Below, in pieces: positions 17,218 through 26,310 of a stretch of 64,000 bases of DNA. The notes beneath the pieces were generated by a model. It was not told the origin of the DNA, searched no databases, and saw nothing but the letters and a program-made list of their open reading frames with translations. Made by a program: the position numbers and the translations under genes. The stretch lies in the NCBI RefSeq assembly GCF_021395205.1, contig NZ_JAJVCS010000005.1:242901-306900 (forward strand). The letters run 5' to 3'. Source of the stretch: Polynucleobacter sp. IMCC 30228 (GTDB taxonomy: Bacteria > Pseudomonadota > Gammaproteobacteria > Burkholderiales > Burkholderiaceae). The first letter of the stretch is position 1; the number at the start of each line of letters is the position of its first letter.

Positions 17218-18453
17218 TTAATTTGTATATGCGTAATAAGGCCCTATACCAGCGTTGCTCGTACGCCCAGTAATGCCAATATAGACGCTGCGGCCAAAGA
17301 AAAAAGGCAGGCCCCAGTCAAATAAATTATTACCAATTTGACCGGTAATATTGTTGTAAGCATAGTTGCCACTAGCGACTAAAGTTTTCGCATTAGCAGC
17401 AGAAAAACTGACATTACCCTGAATATTATTTTTTAAGGTGAGGGCGGCCAAATACGATTGAGTGGTGGCAGGGCAGTAAAAACCTGCTAACGAATACGAG
17501 GAGCAATTCACCAAAACAGAACTTAAGTTGCCAGATGGAAAATAAAGACCATTTGAGCCACTATCGATAAAACTACTAGTAAACGTAGTGTTATTAAAAA
17601 TAGTAGTAAATAGGCCGCTACTATTAGTGGGGATGACATAAGACCCACTCGAGGAATTATTGGCTTGGGTATCGATTCCAAAAGTGAGTGATCCGGTAAT
17701 GAGGCTTGCGCCATTGGCACTAACTGTAGGAAGTTTAATAATGATTCCATTATTGTCGACCGGAAAGGCAGAAACCGGATTCTGAACTTGTAAATTAGGG
17801 CTGAGACTTAGGCTGATTCGACAATTATTTAAAGTGGTTGGCACACAATTAAAGTAGCTTTGGGTATCGCTAATGAATAAACCAACCCCTAAAATACCAT
17901 TAGTTTTAAGGGTGTTTGAAATTTGGGTGGCTTGTGAACCGCCACACGAACTTGGAATGGTGCTGTAACTAGGGTCTGCCAAAATTTGAATCGGAATTGA
18001 GCTAGCTACCTCTGCACTCATTTTGACATCGGCCAGCTTTACGGGCCCCCACGCATCACCACTGATGAAAGAGGCACACTCCAGAATAGGGGCATTATTG
18101 ACAACTACTTGGGTGAGCTGTAAAGAGGTGATGGTAGAAGCCAAAACTCGTAAGCCGGTTGAGCCAGTATCGAGCAGAATGTTATCAACGGTCTTGCAAA
18201 TACTTGTACCAGGCTGGCAGATAGTCACACTAACATAAGGCGTATTAATATTTTTTGCTTGCCCAGCACCAACATTAACGCTAATTGAATTAGCCGCTAA
18301 GTTAATACTGGGCAGAGAATCTTGATTACTACTAGAGGATGAGCTACTAGTACTACTGCCACCACAGGCAACTAAAACGACTGCAAATACCATTATTGCC
18401 ATGCCACGCATGAATTGCCATCTCAATAGGAAAGCCATAGCCATTAAATGCAT
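17218..18453 (-). CDS. DUF3443 lipoprotein with two aspartic-protease-like motifs
   Basis: A 411-residue exported lipoprotein with lipobox VVLVACGG (Cys30) and a Ser-rich linker. The likely true start is the ATG at 18411, which leaves a compact signal; the longer frame begins at 18453. Two internal repeats of the D-T/S-G type are visible, LLDTGSTGLRVL (Asp95) and FIDSGSNGLYF (Asp297). They are ~200 residues apart, like the two catalytic aspartates of pepsin-fold proteases. DUF3443 has no assigned activity that I know of. It lies 3 bp downstream of the DUF2844 gene on the same strand, a pairing common in Burkholderiales. Both are probably envelope or secreted proteins near the type II secretion locus. 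Confidence 0.8.
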   Translation of the reverse strand: MHLMAMAFLLRWQFMRGMAIMVFAVVLVACGGSSTSSSSSSSNQDSLPSINLAANSISVNVGAGQAKNINTPYVSVTICQPGTSICKTVDNILLDTGSTGLRVLASTITSLQLTQVVVNNAPILECASFISGDAWGPVKLADVKMSAEVASSIPIQILADPSYSTIPSSCGGSQATQISNTLKTNGILGVGLFISDTQSYFNCVPTTLNNCRISLSLSPNLQVQNPVSAFPVDNNGIIIKLPTVSANGASLITGSLTFGIDTQANNSSSGSYVIPTNSSGLFTTIFNNTTFTSSFIDSGSNGLYFPSGNLSSVLVNCSSYSLAGFYCPATTQSYLAALTLKNNIQGNVSFSAANAKTLVASGNYAYNNITGQIGNNLFDWGLPFFFGRSVYIGITGRTSNAGIGPYYAYTN

Positions 18454-18456
18454 GGC

Positions 18457-18906
18457 CTATTGAATATTTGCAGATGTCATACCCGCTGGAAATTGCTTAG
18501 GTAAATAGGCACGCCCTACATACCCTCCCATCACGCCGCCCGATTCAATCACGATGTTGTCATCTTGAAAAAAAATCGCTCGCGGGTTATTTTGCAATGC
18601 AGTGAGGTAGTTTGAATAATAAGACCCTAATACTACTTGAAAATTAGGTAGGTTGGGGCCTTTCCAGGTCACTGCAAAAACATTGCCATTGTTAGTTAAA
18701 TATTCTTTAATGACTAAGCCGGGGTTAATATTTTGCGAATAAATAGTGTAGCCAGTTTGCGGTGAAGAGGTCAGAGTTGACCCAAAAGTTTTTTGTTCTA
18801 GATTAATGCTAGCAAGATTACCGCCTAATTCTGCTTGGGATACCATCGGTAAAACTAAAAGAAAAATACTAAAAATAGTAACTAAAGCAGTTCGTATGAT
18901 TTTCAT
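18457..18906 (-). CDS. DUF2844 exported protein
   Basis: A 149-residue protein with a Sec signal (~1-25, ending VSQA) and the pattern ELGGN near the mature N-terminus. It then shows YTIYSQNINPGLVIKEYLTNNGNVFAVTWKGPNLPNFQVVLG, which I recognise as DUF2844. The family occurs beside DUF3443, as here (3 bp apart). Its function is unknown; an outer-membrane or periplasmic partner of the DUF3443 protein is the simplest reading. A strong hairpin separates it from the GH5 gene upstream, so it probably has its own promoter just before 18906. Confidence 0.75.
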   Translation of the reverse strand: MKIIRTALVTIFSIFLLVLPMVSQAELGGNLASINLEQKTFGSTLTSSPQTGYTIYSQNINPGLVIKEYLTNNGNVFAVTWKGPNLPNFQVVLGSYYSNYLTALQNNPRAIFFQDDNIVIESGGVMGGYVGRAYLPKQFPAGMTSANIQ

Positions 18907-18934
18907 AGGATTACTTCAAAATGAGATAAAAACT

Positions 18935-18970
18935 AATCTTAGCCTAAGGATGAGATCTTAGGCTAAGATT
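18935..18970 (-). terminator. Intrinsic terminator after the GH5 gene
   Basis: A perfect 14-bp inverted repeat, AATCTTAGCCTAAG (18935-18948) and its complement (18957-18970), encloses an 8-base loop. On the minus strand it is followed by AGTTTTT. It lies 18 bp past the GH5 stop and separates that gene from the DUF2844/DUF3443 pair. Confidence 0.85.
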
Positions 18971-18988
18971 TTATGCTGAATTTACAAC

Positions 18989-21058
18989 TTATTTCAAATA
19001 TGGTAATAGATTGGTTAGTTTGGGGTCATCTACGCCATTACTCGGCTCAATAGTAAATTTATAGCCTCCCCACCATGGGCCTGCAGCCCACCAAGTCCAG
19101 CCAGCCCAGACATCCGCGTTAGCTTCCATATAAGCGAGCATATTAGCAATGCCTTGATTACAGGTAGCATTATTGCCGCCAGCAAATTCCCCTAAAAAGC
19201 CTTTCTTGCCGTTGGCGCGTAGCCAATTGGTAAAAGTAACTAAGCGCTCAGCCCCAATGGTGGAGCTAACACAAATATCTGAATTTCCCGAGCTATTGGA
19301 ATCTAGATATTGATGGGCTTCAAACATCAAGTTATTGGCAGAGTCTTTGATCGATAGCATGGCAACGGCATTTGCGGTGCCATACCAATTTTGCGCCCAA
19401 CTGTGGGCACCAGTCCAGCCATTGCCAGGAACCAGAATCACATTATTAGCCCCAACATTACGAATTGCGACAATTGCAGCATTGGCGGCTGCCACCCAAG
19501 TTTCAGTGGACATCTCGCTAGGCTCATTCATGAGACCAAATAAGACAGCTGGATTATTTTTATACACTGTTGCTAAACGACCCCAAAAATCAGCAAAGTT
19601 AGCATTTGTAATCGAGCTGGCGCCAATAATATTGTTTTTATAGCGCGCATAGTTATGCGGATCTAAAACAACTGTATGGCCTGCTGCAATTGCTTGGTTA
19701 ACAAAAGTCTGCATCCGATTTAGTTCAGTTGGGTCAAGGGCTGCATTTAAAGTGGGCTGTAAACGCTCCCACCGGAATGGCAAGCGAATGACATTCATGC
19801 CTTTACTTTTAAAGTAAGTCGCTTCAGCATTGGTTGGATAGGTGTAATCCACACCATAGGTGCCAGGTAAATTACTTTCACCAAAATCAGCGCCAGCTAA
19901 ATTAACACCGCGGTATTTAATTGCGCCGGTAGAGCCCGTTGAGTTGGTGGTGCAGGAAACAGTAACGGTAGTAATATTAGCAGTTACCTTACCTGCACCG
20001 TTTGAAACGGTACACGTTTGCCCGCTAGGTTGTGTGCCAACTGTCACTGCATAGTTAGCGTTATTGGCTACTAGCGTACTAAACTTAAATGCGCCATTTG
20101 AGCTAAGACTCAGTGAATTAGCACCATTATTATTCAGCGCCACTGTTAAGCCTGTATTCAAGCCGCTTAGCGTACCACCAACACTATAAGAACCGATAAC
20201 TACGGGTGTACTAGCAACCGTGAAGAGGGCAGCTTCATTCACCGTATTATTGTCAGTAACGTTAATTGCGGGAGCACTAAAGCTGACATTAGCAGGTAAA
20301 GCGCTACTAGCAACAGTAAGGGTATAAGAGCCCGTAGCTAGTCGAGTGAAATTATTGTTCGTAATAACCGTGCCGGCATTATTATTATCGATGGTCGCAA
20401 CCGTCGATGCATAACTATTAGGCCCGCTCAGCATCACCGGAATATTGCAGGTTGTACCACTAACACAAACCGCCTTTAACGCAGTGGCATCAATACTAAA
20501 AGCAATTGAACCACCGGTTGGCGTCACCGGAGTACTACCACCATTAACCGTATAGCTGATTGCGCCTGGCGTCGTACCATTGGGGTTATAGCCATAAAAT
20601 ACGGTGGCTGAAGTATTGGGTTGAATCGACCCAGTCGTATTTAAGGTTAAGGTGACCGTATCTTTACTACCGGCCACACTATTGGTAATAAACGTCCCTG
20701 TAGATTGGGCCCAATAGATTGGCGGCGGAAAATATAAGCCATTAATCGAGTCCAGCTGAAACTTAGAGCCTACCAAAGCAGTGCCACTGCTAGCAATTTT
20801 AATTTGCAAACCACTAGCACTTTGTACGGTAGCGCAAGTATTGGTGACATTAAATGAGCCGCTGGTCCACCATTGACCCAGATTAGTGCTTGGAGCTGTA
20901 ATGCTGAAACAACTATTAGTTGCTGCCGCAGAAACTGCTGAAACTGAGGTAGGCGTTGCTGAATTACCTGTTGATGCCGAACCCATGTCGCCTCCGCCAC
21001 AAGCAACCAAGAATAGCGAGGCTGCTAAAGACATCAAAAGACCGATCGTTTTTTTCAT
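18989..21058 (-). CDS. Secreted multidomain GH5 glycoside hydrolase (cellulase family)
   Basis: A 689-residue lipoprotein (lipobox LFLVAC, Cys20) that would cleave beta-glucan or beta-mannan type polymers. Domains in order: a Cys-paired beta-rich domain (~48-175) resembling a carbohydrate-binding module; a linker domain (~183-285); a bacterial repeat domain with YSVGGTLSGL and PSGQTCTVSNGAGKV (~290-370); and a GH5 barrel (~378-689). The barrel has conserved NVIRLPFRWER, LDPHNYARY, the acid/base E512 in LMNEPSEM and the nucleophile E624 in FLGEFAGG. Both catalytic Glu are present. Close spacing to the type II secretion genes suggests export by that route. A terminator follows at 18935-18970. 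The exact substrate cannot be told. Confidence 0.88.
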   Translation of the reverse strand: MKKTIGLLMSLAASLFLVACGGGDMGSASTGNSATPTSVSAVSAAATNSCFSITAPSTNLGQWWTSGSFNVTNTCATVQSASGLQIKIASSGTALVGSKFQLDSINGLYFPPPIYWAQSTGTFITNSVAGSKDTVTLTLNTTGSIQPNTSATVFYGYNPNGTTPGAISYTVNGGSTPVTPTGGSIAFSIDATALKAVCVSGTTCNIPVMLSGPNSYASTVATIDNNNAGTVITNNNFTRLATGSYTLTVASSALPANVSFSAPAINVTDNNTVNEAALFTVASTPVVIGSYSVGGTLSGLNTGLTVALNNNGANSLSLSSNGAFKFSTLVANNANYAVTVGTQPSGQTCTVSNGAGKVTANITTVTVSCTTNSTGSTGAIKYRGVNLAGADFGESNLPGTYGVDYTYPTNAEATYFKSKGMNVIRLPFRWERLQPTLNAALDPTELNRMQTFVNQAIAAGHTVVLDPHNYARYKNNIIGASSITNANFADFWGRLATVYKNNPAVLFGLMNEPSEMSTETWVAAANAAIVAIRNVGANNVILVPGNGWTGAHSWAQNWYGTANAVAMLSIKDSANNLMFEAHQYLDSNSSGNSDICVSSTIGAERLVTFTNWLRANGKKGFLGEFAGGNNATCNQGIANMLAYMEANADVWAGWTWWAAGPWWGGYKFTIEPSNGVDDPKLTNLLPYLK

Positions 21059-21254
21059 GATTTTATCCTTAGAAAATTGATGCTAGCCTCGAATTTACCT
21101 ACAATTTTGTGCGTTTCAACGCTTTTCTAGTTCACTTTCCATTTTTTTTTGATGGCCTGAGACCCAATATATATATGGCTCTCATCCTTTCTTTGCACTA
21201 ATCTGCAGCATGTTCATCTTCAAATATGCGTAATTTTGGTTATGATGGCTCAAT

Positions 21255-21902
21255 ATGAAAGAAATTCAGGAATTTGAGTATAAAAAATCACTGCAGTTAC
21301 GTGCTGAAAAAACCTTTATCGACATTACTCAAGCCGCTGATGACTTGATGCAAAAAGACAGTGATGGGATGCCTACTGCAAGAGAATTGGCCTCTAAGTC
21401 GGGTTACTCTATTGGCACCTTTTACCGTTATTTTGGCGCACTCAACTCACTATTTGCATTTATTTTTATTGATCGCCATTTGCGTAAGGTCGCCCTTCAT
21501 GCGGAAGAAATCATCCAGCAATTTACCCCGCATGATGAGATTGGTCCAGTTATAGGCACTATTGTTGATCTACTTTTTGCGCGCCTGAACAAAAAAAAAC
21601 ATACGGGTAAAAAATATAAGCTCTTGATGAGACTTTTATTAAAAGTATCTAAAAAACCTGAAGAATTAAATAAAGTGATGGATTCTGTCATTCCCGCGCT
21701 TCTGCAGTTGGCGCAAGATAATGTAACCAATACGTTCAGAATAATGAATGAAAATGAATGCCGCTTAGCCCTTAGGGCATTTCAGGCTGTTATTCGGAGT
21801 CCATTTTTAGAGAATGATCCGATTGCAGGTTCAGCAGAGCATAAAAAATATGTCTGTGAATTTGCAATTGGTTTATTTGGTAAGGCCAAAGGACAGGCTT
21901 AG
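21255..21902 (+). CDS. TetR-family transcriptional regulator
   Basis: A 215-residue regulator. An N-terminal helix-turn-helix of TetR type is seen at ~20-65: DITQAADDLMQKDSDGMPTARELASKSGYSIGTFYRYFGALNSLFAF, with the signature GTFYRYF in the recognition helix. The C-terminal all-helical ligand domain is divergent and Lys-rich (LNKKKHTGKKYKLLMRLLLKV). It is divergent from the GH5 gene across ~200 bp and may control it or itself. Its stop overlaps the convergent outer-membrane gene by 4 bp. Confidence 0.8.
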   Translation: MKEIQEFEYKKSLQLRAEKTFIDITQAADDLMQKDSDGMPTARELASKSGYSIGTFYRYFGALNSLFAFIFIDRHLRKVALHAEEIIQQFTPHDEIGPVIGTIVDLLFARLNKKKHTGKKYKLLMRLLLKVSKKPEELNKVMDSVIPALLQLAQDNVTNTFRIMNENECRLALRAFQAVIRSPFLENDPIAGSAEHKKYVCEFAIGLFGKAKGQA

Positions 21903-22408
21903 CTAAACACTTTAAATTTCAGTTGCAGAGAAATTCCACCATGCACTCGATCACCGATAGTAGGAATAATAAAAACATTAGCCCCAACCCAATCCCCTTC
22001 CCAAGTGAGCGCGGGAATTGCAGCTGGAAACCATCCGCCATTATTCGTTGATGAATAACCACTAAAGCCACCAATAACAGCGCCAACTTTAATTGGCCCA
22101 ATCGCTAGGGGTTGGTAGTAGATGCCAGCGTAATTAGAATAAGCATTATTACTATTATAAAAACGGCCGGCTGTGATTGAAGATACCGTAGAGAAGCGAT
22201 ACTCAGCCCCTGCGCCCCAGTTCGCGCCATTGAGGTTTTGATCAGTTTGAAAGTGGTAAGTGACCATACCTGGGTTAAGCCACAATTCGTTTTTTGCACT
22301 TGGCTCAAGTAGTCCAATAAAAGTATCGGCTTGCGCATAGACTGAGTTACAGGCTAATAGGCCTAACATGCTTAATATAAAAGATATAGCGAAGCGTAAA
22401 CAGATCAT
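21899..22408 (-). CDS. Small outer-membrane beta-barrel-like protein
   Basis: A 169-residue exported protein (signal ~1-25, ending VYAQ). Its mature part alternates hydrophobic and polar residues with aromatic girdles (ELWLNPGMVTYHFQ, WGAGAEYRF, AGRFYNSNNAYSNYAGIYYQP) and ends LQLKFKVFS. This suits an eight-stranded outer-membrane barrel; the GRFYNSN pattern recalls PagP-like acyltransferases, but the catalytic His of PagP is not evident. Annotated as hypothetical barrel. It is read in the same direction as gspC, 12 bp downstream of that gene's stop, so it may be cotranscribed with it. Confidence 0.6.
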   Translation of the reverse strand: MICLRFAISFILSMLGLLACNSVYAQADTFIGLLEPSAKNELWLNPGMVTYHFQTDQNLNGANWGAGAEYRFSTVSSITAGRFYNSNNAYSNYAGIYYQPLAIGPIKVGAVIGGFSGYSSTNNGGWFPAAIPALTWEGDWVGANVFIIPTIGDRVHGGISLQLKFKVFS

Positions 22409-22420
22409 TAAGCGGGCTAG

Positions 22421-23215
22421 CTATTTTGGTAATTCTGTTTTTGGTGAGACATTAGGAATTGCACGAGCCTTGGGTACTGCTGCTGTACCACTATTAGATC
22501 CGTTACTAGAATTATTCGCTTGCTTATCTTTATTTGATTTATTCAGACTAAAGTTGAGCCGCTTGCCTTGATAGAGCAAAGTTGCAGTTTCTGTGGTGAT
22601 AGTTTGCAACATCAGTCCTTTGCCTAAACTTTCACCAACTGCAATAGCGCCAGTCGGTTTGCCATCAATTTCAAAGAGGGCAAAGCCTTGCAGTAAACCA
22701 TCTTTATTTTTATCAGTGACAACAACACCGCGTAAGATGATATTGTCGGTTGCGATAGGTTTGCTACCAAACAGTGCATAACTCTCAGCACTACCTTGAT
22801 TACTATAAAGTACAGCCCCTTTAGCATTTTTGCTTAGAGCCTCTGGTGGGCTGGGAATTTGTGATAAATGCATCAGCCAATAAGTCACTGAAGCAATAGT
22901 AATTAACATGCCCAGATAAGTAAGGCTATGAATAACTGGGCTTGGTTTAAGATAATTTTTAGCAAACAGCTTTAACTGTAAAATAATGCTAGATTTATTT
23001 AAATCAGAATTAAAACCATTTTTAGTCAGAGATTGTTTGCTTGCGGTCAGTAGTTGCTGGGCGAAGTGATTAAAAGACGCCCAACGCTCTGCCCAAGACA
23101 AGGGTAAGCGCCCTGTGCCAGAGCTATCAGTAGCGCTAGCAGAGCGCTTTTTTAGACGCTCTTGAAGACGATGCAGAAATTCGCTCAAATTAGAATTAAT
23201 CCTTATAATATTCAT
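22421..23215 (-). CDS. gspC: Type II secretion system protein C (inner-membrane connector)
   Basis: A 264-residue bitopic inner-membrane protein linking the secretin to the assembly platform. It has a ~90-residue cytoplasmic N-terminal part, one membrane helix (~97-117, VIHSLTYLGMLITIASVTYWLM), then the homology region: SYALFGSKP, NIILRGVVVTD, GFALFEIDGKPTGAIAVGESLGKGLMLQTI. These HR motifs are diagnostic for GspC. No PDZ domain follows; instead there is a polar Asn/Ser/Lys tail. It is divergent from gspG with only 26 bp between start codons, the arrangement known in Burkholderiales. Confidence 0.85.
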   Translation of the reverse strand: MNIIRINSNLSEFLHRLQERLKKRSASATDSSGTGRLPLSWAERWASFNHFAQQLLTASKQSLTKNGFNSDLNKSSIILQLKLFAKNYLKPSPVIHSLTYLGMLITIASVTYWLMHLSQIPSPPEALSKNAKGAVLYSNQGSAESYALFGSKPIATDNIILRGVVVTDKNKDGLLQGFALFEIDGKPTGAIAVGESLGKGLMLQTITTETATLLYQGKRLNFSLNKSNKDKQANNSSNGSNSGTAAVPKARAIPNVSPKTELPK

Positions 23216-23241
23216 TCAGTTTAATTGATTGAGAGCCCCTT

Positions 23242-23727
23242 TTGAAATACCTACTTAAACTACCTACAGCACTGGTCAGCCCCAATCTAAACAAGGCGCG
23301 TATTGATTGCAAAAAGCGCGAGGCCGGCTTTACTTTAATTGAAATTATGGTTGTTATAGCCATTATTGGTATTTTGGCTACTTTAATAGTGCCCCGCATT
23401 ATGGGGCGTCCTGATGAGGCGCGCGTGACCGCTGCTAAACATGATATTGGCACCTTATCCCAAGCACTAAAACTATATCGCTTAGATATTGGCCGCTATC
23501 CCACTACCGAGCAAGGCCTCAAGGCACTCGTTACTCGCCCTAGTGCTGAGCCAGTGCCACAAAATTGGAAAACGGGTGGCTATTTAGATTTATTACCAAA
23601 TGATCCTTGGGGCCATCCTTATCAGTACAGTAACCCTGGGACTAAAGGTGAAGTTGATATCTTGAGTTATGGGGCAGACAACAAGCCGGGCGGAACCGGA
23701 ACCGATGCGGATATTGGGAATTGGTAA
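23242..23727 (+). CDS. gspG: Type II secretion major pseudopilin
   Basis: Main subunit of the pseudopilus. The leader is cut after Gly in [25 protein letters not shown], with Glu5 of the mature protein present. The mature protein is about 134 residues and includes [37 protein letters not shown] and the calcium-site region [18 protein letters not shown]. The only start available is a TTG at 23242 (a TGA lies in frame at 23230), so the leader is ~28 residues, longer than the usual 6-12. The gene opens the gspGHIJKLMNDEF operon. Confidence 0.93.
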   Translation: MKYLLKLPTALVSPNLNKARIDCKKREAGFTLIEIMVVIAIIGILATLIVPRIMGRPDEARVTAAKHDIGTLSQALKLYRLDIGRYPTTEQGLKALVTRPSAEPVPQNWKTGGYLDLLPNDPWGHPYQYSNPGTKGEVDILSYGADNKPGGTGTDADIGNW

Positions 23728-24205
23728 AAAAAGTAGGGGCTTAATTAAGTGTTCTTCTGCTGAAAGTGGATTTACTTTAATCGAGCTGTTGCTAGCCCTC
23801 ACAATTGTGGCGGTGATGTTAGGAATTGCAGTGCTGACAATTCCGAATCATGATGAACGTTATTGGCGCGATAACCTCGATCAATTAGTGGCCTCACTGA
23901 ATGCAGCTCAGGATGAAAGCCTGATGAGTGGGTCTTCCATGTTGGCGCAAATTGATGAAACCGGTTGGCGTTTTAGCCGACCACTAAATGTAAATCCAAT
24001 GGCTGAAGCGAATACTCCTGCCACATTTATTCCGGATGCCTATAAGGCGAAGGTTTGGGCTAAACCAGTGATCGTCAGTCCAATCCAACTAACTTTAGGC
24101 GCTGAGTCTGTGACCACAGCCATGCGTATTCCAATTCAACAAGATAGGCGTTTTGCGACCTTAGTGCGCGCCAGTAACGGGCGTTTTAGTTGGGAGTCGC
24201 CATGA
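23705..24205 (+). CDS. gspH: Type II secretion minor pseudopilin H
   Basis: Minor pseudopilin with prepilin motif [24 protein letters not shown]. The frame can be read from 23669, but the ATG at 23705 gives a more normal leader and still overlaps gspG by 23 bp. About 139 mature residues follow, including [23 protein letters not shown]. GspH-type proteins sit near the pseudopilus tip. It overlaps gspI by ATGA. The longer start would add a 12-residue extension entirely inside gspG. Confidence 0.82.
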   Translation: MRILGIGKKSRGLIKCSSAESGFTLIELLLALTIVAVMLGIAVLTIPNHDERYWRDNLDQLVASLNAAQDESLMSGSSMLAQIDETGWRFSRPLNVNPMAEANTPATFIPDAYKAKVWAKPVIVSPIQLTLGAESVTTAMRIPIQQDRRFATLVRASNGRFSWESP

Positions 24206-24615
24206 ACCAGCAAAGTTCACCTAAGCAAAATGGATTTATATTAGTTGAGGTATTGGTAGGCTTAATTATTTTAAGCGTCGCCTTAATTGCAGCCTTACGA
24301 GCAGTGGCATACAGTGCCGATACGCAGCTGGCAATTTCACAACGGACCATGGCCCTATGGAGTGCTGATGATGCACTAAACGAAATTCGTATGAAAAAAA
24401 TTTGGCCTGATTTGGGCACCAGCTCATTTAGTTGCCCACAAGTATCAATAATCTTGGTTTGTCAGCGCAAAGTATTGGCCACCCCCAATCCAGCCTTTCG
24501 ACGAGTTGAAATTACGGTTTACCTAGCCAGCCAGGCAAGTGCTACCGAGTCTAATGGCCCACGCTTAGCTTGGTTAGTTACGGTGGTGGCCAACCCAACT
24601 GGCGGTGTCTTGTGA
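24202..24615 (+). CDS. gspI: Type II secretion minor pseudopilin I
   Basis: Minor pseudopilin with leader [32 protein letters not shown]. It starts with the ATG at 24202, coupled to the gspH stop by ATGA; an upstream in-frame codon at 24190 is unnecessary. About 126 mature residues include ADDALNEIRMKKIWPDLG, typical of GspI, which forms the tip complex with GspJ and GspK. The end overlaps gspJ in GTGA. Confidence 0.85.
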   Translation: MNQQSSPKQNGFILVEVLVGLIILSVALIAALRAVAYSADTQLAISQRTMALWSADDALNEIRMKKIWPDLGTSSFSCPQVSIILVCQRKVLATPNPAFRRVEITVYLASQASATESNGPRLAWLVTVVANPTGGVL

Positions 24616-25334
24616 AACTGCGCGTTAATGATGCAGGTTTTACGCTAGTAGAAGTATTGGTAGCGCTAATCATTATGGCCGTCGTTGGCTTAATGGCATG
24701 GCGCGGCATGGATGCCATGATTCGCGGACGCGAGACGATTGATCGTCGATCTACTCAAGATGCTGGCTATGTGCAATTGGTTCGGCAGTTTGAGCGAGAT
24801 TGCCAAGAAATGTTAAGCAATTCAGAATTGGGTGTTAAGCCATATGCCGCAGGTACAAAAAATGTTTGGTGGGTACGCCGCTATCGACTCGATAATATTG
24901 ATGCCTGGATGATCGTGGGTTTTGGCATGACTCCAGCGGGTTTGCAACGTTGGACTAGTAGGCCTCTGAAAGGCAGAGCAGATGCGTTGACGGTATGGCA
25001 AGCTATTTTGAGTGATCCCGATCTACTTTCAACCGAAATGAAAGTAAGTCTTGAGATACCAGAAGTAGTTAGTCAGCAAGCCCAAGTCTTAACTAGTAAC
25101 CCAAGTGCCACCCAAGCGGGACAAGGAAATCAAGCAGCACCAACTACTCCAACGACACCAACTACACCTGGTGGGTCGGGTACGCCAACCAGTGCTAATC
25201 CACCAGGCACCCAAACTACATCAACTGACCCAGCAGAAAAAAACGAATTATTAAATGGTATTGCTATGCGCTGGGGCCTTAAAACTATGCCCTTTCCTAT
25301 TACTAGATCTTGTTTAGCGGGAACTAGTTTATAA
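24612..25334 (+). CDS. gspJ: Type II secretion minor pseudopilin J
   Basis: Minor pseudopilin of the GspIJK tip complex. Prepilin motif NDAG|FTLVEVLVALIIMAVVGLMAWRGM. A GTG at 24612 overlaps the gspI stop (GTGA) and gives a 10-residue leader; a start at 24570 would need 14 extra residues inside gspI. The core (RRSTQDAGYVQLVRQFERDCQEML, VWWVRRYRLD) is as expected for GspJ. A low-complexity insert of Thr/Pro/Gly repeats (TTPTTPTTPGGSGTPTS) lies near residues 180-200, close to the C-terminus, and looks like a flexible loop. Confidence 0.82.
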   Translation: MKLRVNDAGFTLVEVLVALIIMAVVGLMAWRGMDAMIRGRETIDRRSTQDAGYVQLVRQFERDCQEMLSNSELGVKPYAAGTKNVWWVRRYRLDNIDAWMIVGFGMTPAGLQRWTSRPLKGRADALTVWQAILSDPDLLSTEMKVSLEIPEVVSQQAQVLTSNPSATQAGQGNQAAPTTPTTPTTPGGSGTPTSANPPGTQTTSTDPAEKNELLNGIAMRWGLKTMPFPITRSCLAGTSL

Positions 25335-25335
25335 G

Positions 25336-26310
25336 ATGAAAAATGTAAAGCCGACAAATGATGTACTTGCTCGATCTGGCGTCAGCGCGCAAACCGGCTC
25401 GGCGACAATTACTGCGCTCATTGTGGTTGGCGTTTCAGTGGTGTTGATGGCTAGCTTAATGTGGCGCCAGCAATTGCAGGTGCGTACTTTAGAAAATTTA
25501 CGCGATCGCACGCAAGTACTTTGGTTGCAGCACGGCATTCTTGATTTTGCTAGGTTGGTTCTAGCTCAAGATGGCCGCACCAGTCAATATGATCACTTGG
25601 GAGAATCTTGGGCCTTACCGTTAGCTGATAGTAAAGTTGCTGATTTTTTGAAAAATGCTGATATTCCAGACGAATTACAAAGCGTCACTGTACAGGGTAG
25701 GCTAACTGATGCACAAGGATTATTTAATTTAACTAATTTATGGAACAATCAATTTCAAGGCATTAATGCAGGCGGAGTATCCGCCTATGGTCGCCTATTA
25801 GCTGCCTTAGGACTAGATGCGAATTTAGCACAGCAAACTGCCCAAGCCGTGCTCCAAACTCAAATCCCTCTGGTTGATTTAGATGGGTTAGCCAGCATCC
25901 CTGGTTATACCCCCGCCTTAATTGAGAAATTACGTCCTCATGTAGCAGTCCTGCCTATTAATACTGCTATTAATGTCAATACAGCAAGTGCTGAGGTGCT
26001 AATGGCTGCATTTGCAGGCTTATCTCGCAGTGCAGCAAATAATTTAGTGCAATACCGAACGGCGGCACCTATGAAGGCGCTTGATGAAATCACCACCTTA
26101 TTGACTAAAGCTGGTGCGGGTGCAGGGGTGGCAGTTGACGGCTCTTTGGTCAATGTAAAGTCACAGTTTTGGCTGGCGCAATCCGAAATTCACCTAGGAA
26201 GCGGTATATTTGTGAACTCGGCATTAATACAGCGTTCCCCAGTGCCATTACCAAGCGGTATTTTTACCCAAGTAATTTGGAATAAATCAGTCAGGATGTT
26301 GCCAGAATGA
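25336..26310 (+). CDS. gspK: Type II secretion minor pseudopilin K
   Basis: A 324-residue tip pseudopilin, the largest of the set. An N-terminal hydrophobic segment GSATITALIVVGVSVVLMASLMW serves as the prepilin helix; position 5 after Gly is not Glu, as is usual for GspK. The characteristic helix-hairpin-helix-like region around LVDLDGLASIPGYTPALIEKLRPHVAVLPINTAINVNTAS and the DAQGLFNLTNLW motif identify the family. The ATG lies 1 bp after the gspJ stop, and the gene overlaps gspL by ATGA. Confidence 0.88.
   Translation: MKNVKPTNDVLARSGVSAQTGSATITALIVVGVSVVLMASLMWRQQLQVRTLENLRDRTQVLWLQHGILDFARLVLAQDGRTSQYDHLGESWALPLADSKVADFLKNADIPDELQSVTVQGRLTDAQGLFNLTNLWNNQFQGINAGGVSAYGRLLAALGLDANLAQQTAQAVLQTQIPLVDLDGLASIPGYTPALIEKLRPHVAVLPINTAINVNTASAEVLMAAFAGLSRSAANNLVQYRTAAPMKALDEITTLLTKAGAGAGVAVDGSLVNVKSQFWLAQSEIHLGSGIFVNSALIQRSPVPLPSGIFTQVIWNKSVRMLPE

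Noticed and set aside
19335..20054. Plus-strand open frames opposite the GH5 gene
   Set aside because: They lack ribosome sites and known domains and mirror the low-complexity codons of the minus-strand gene.
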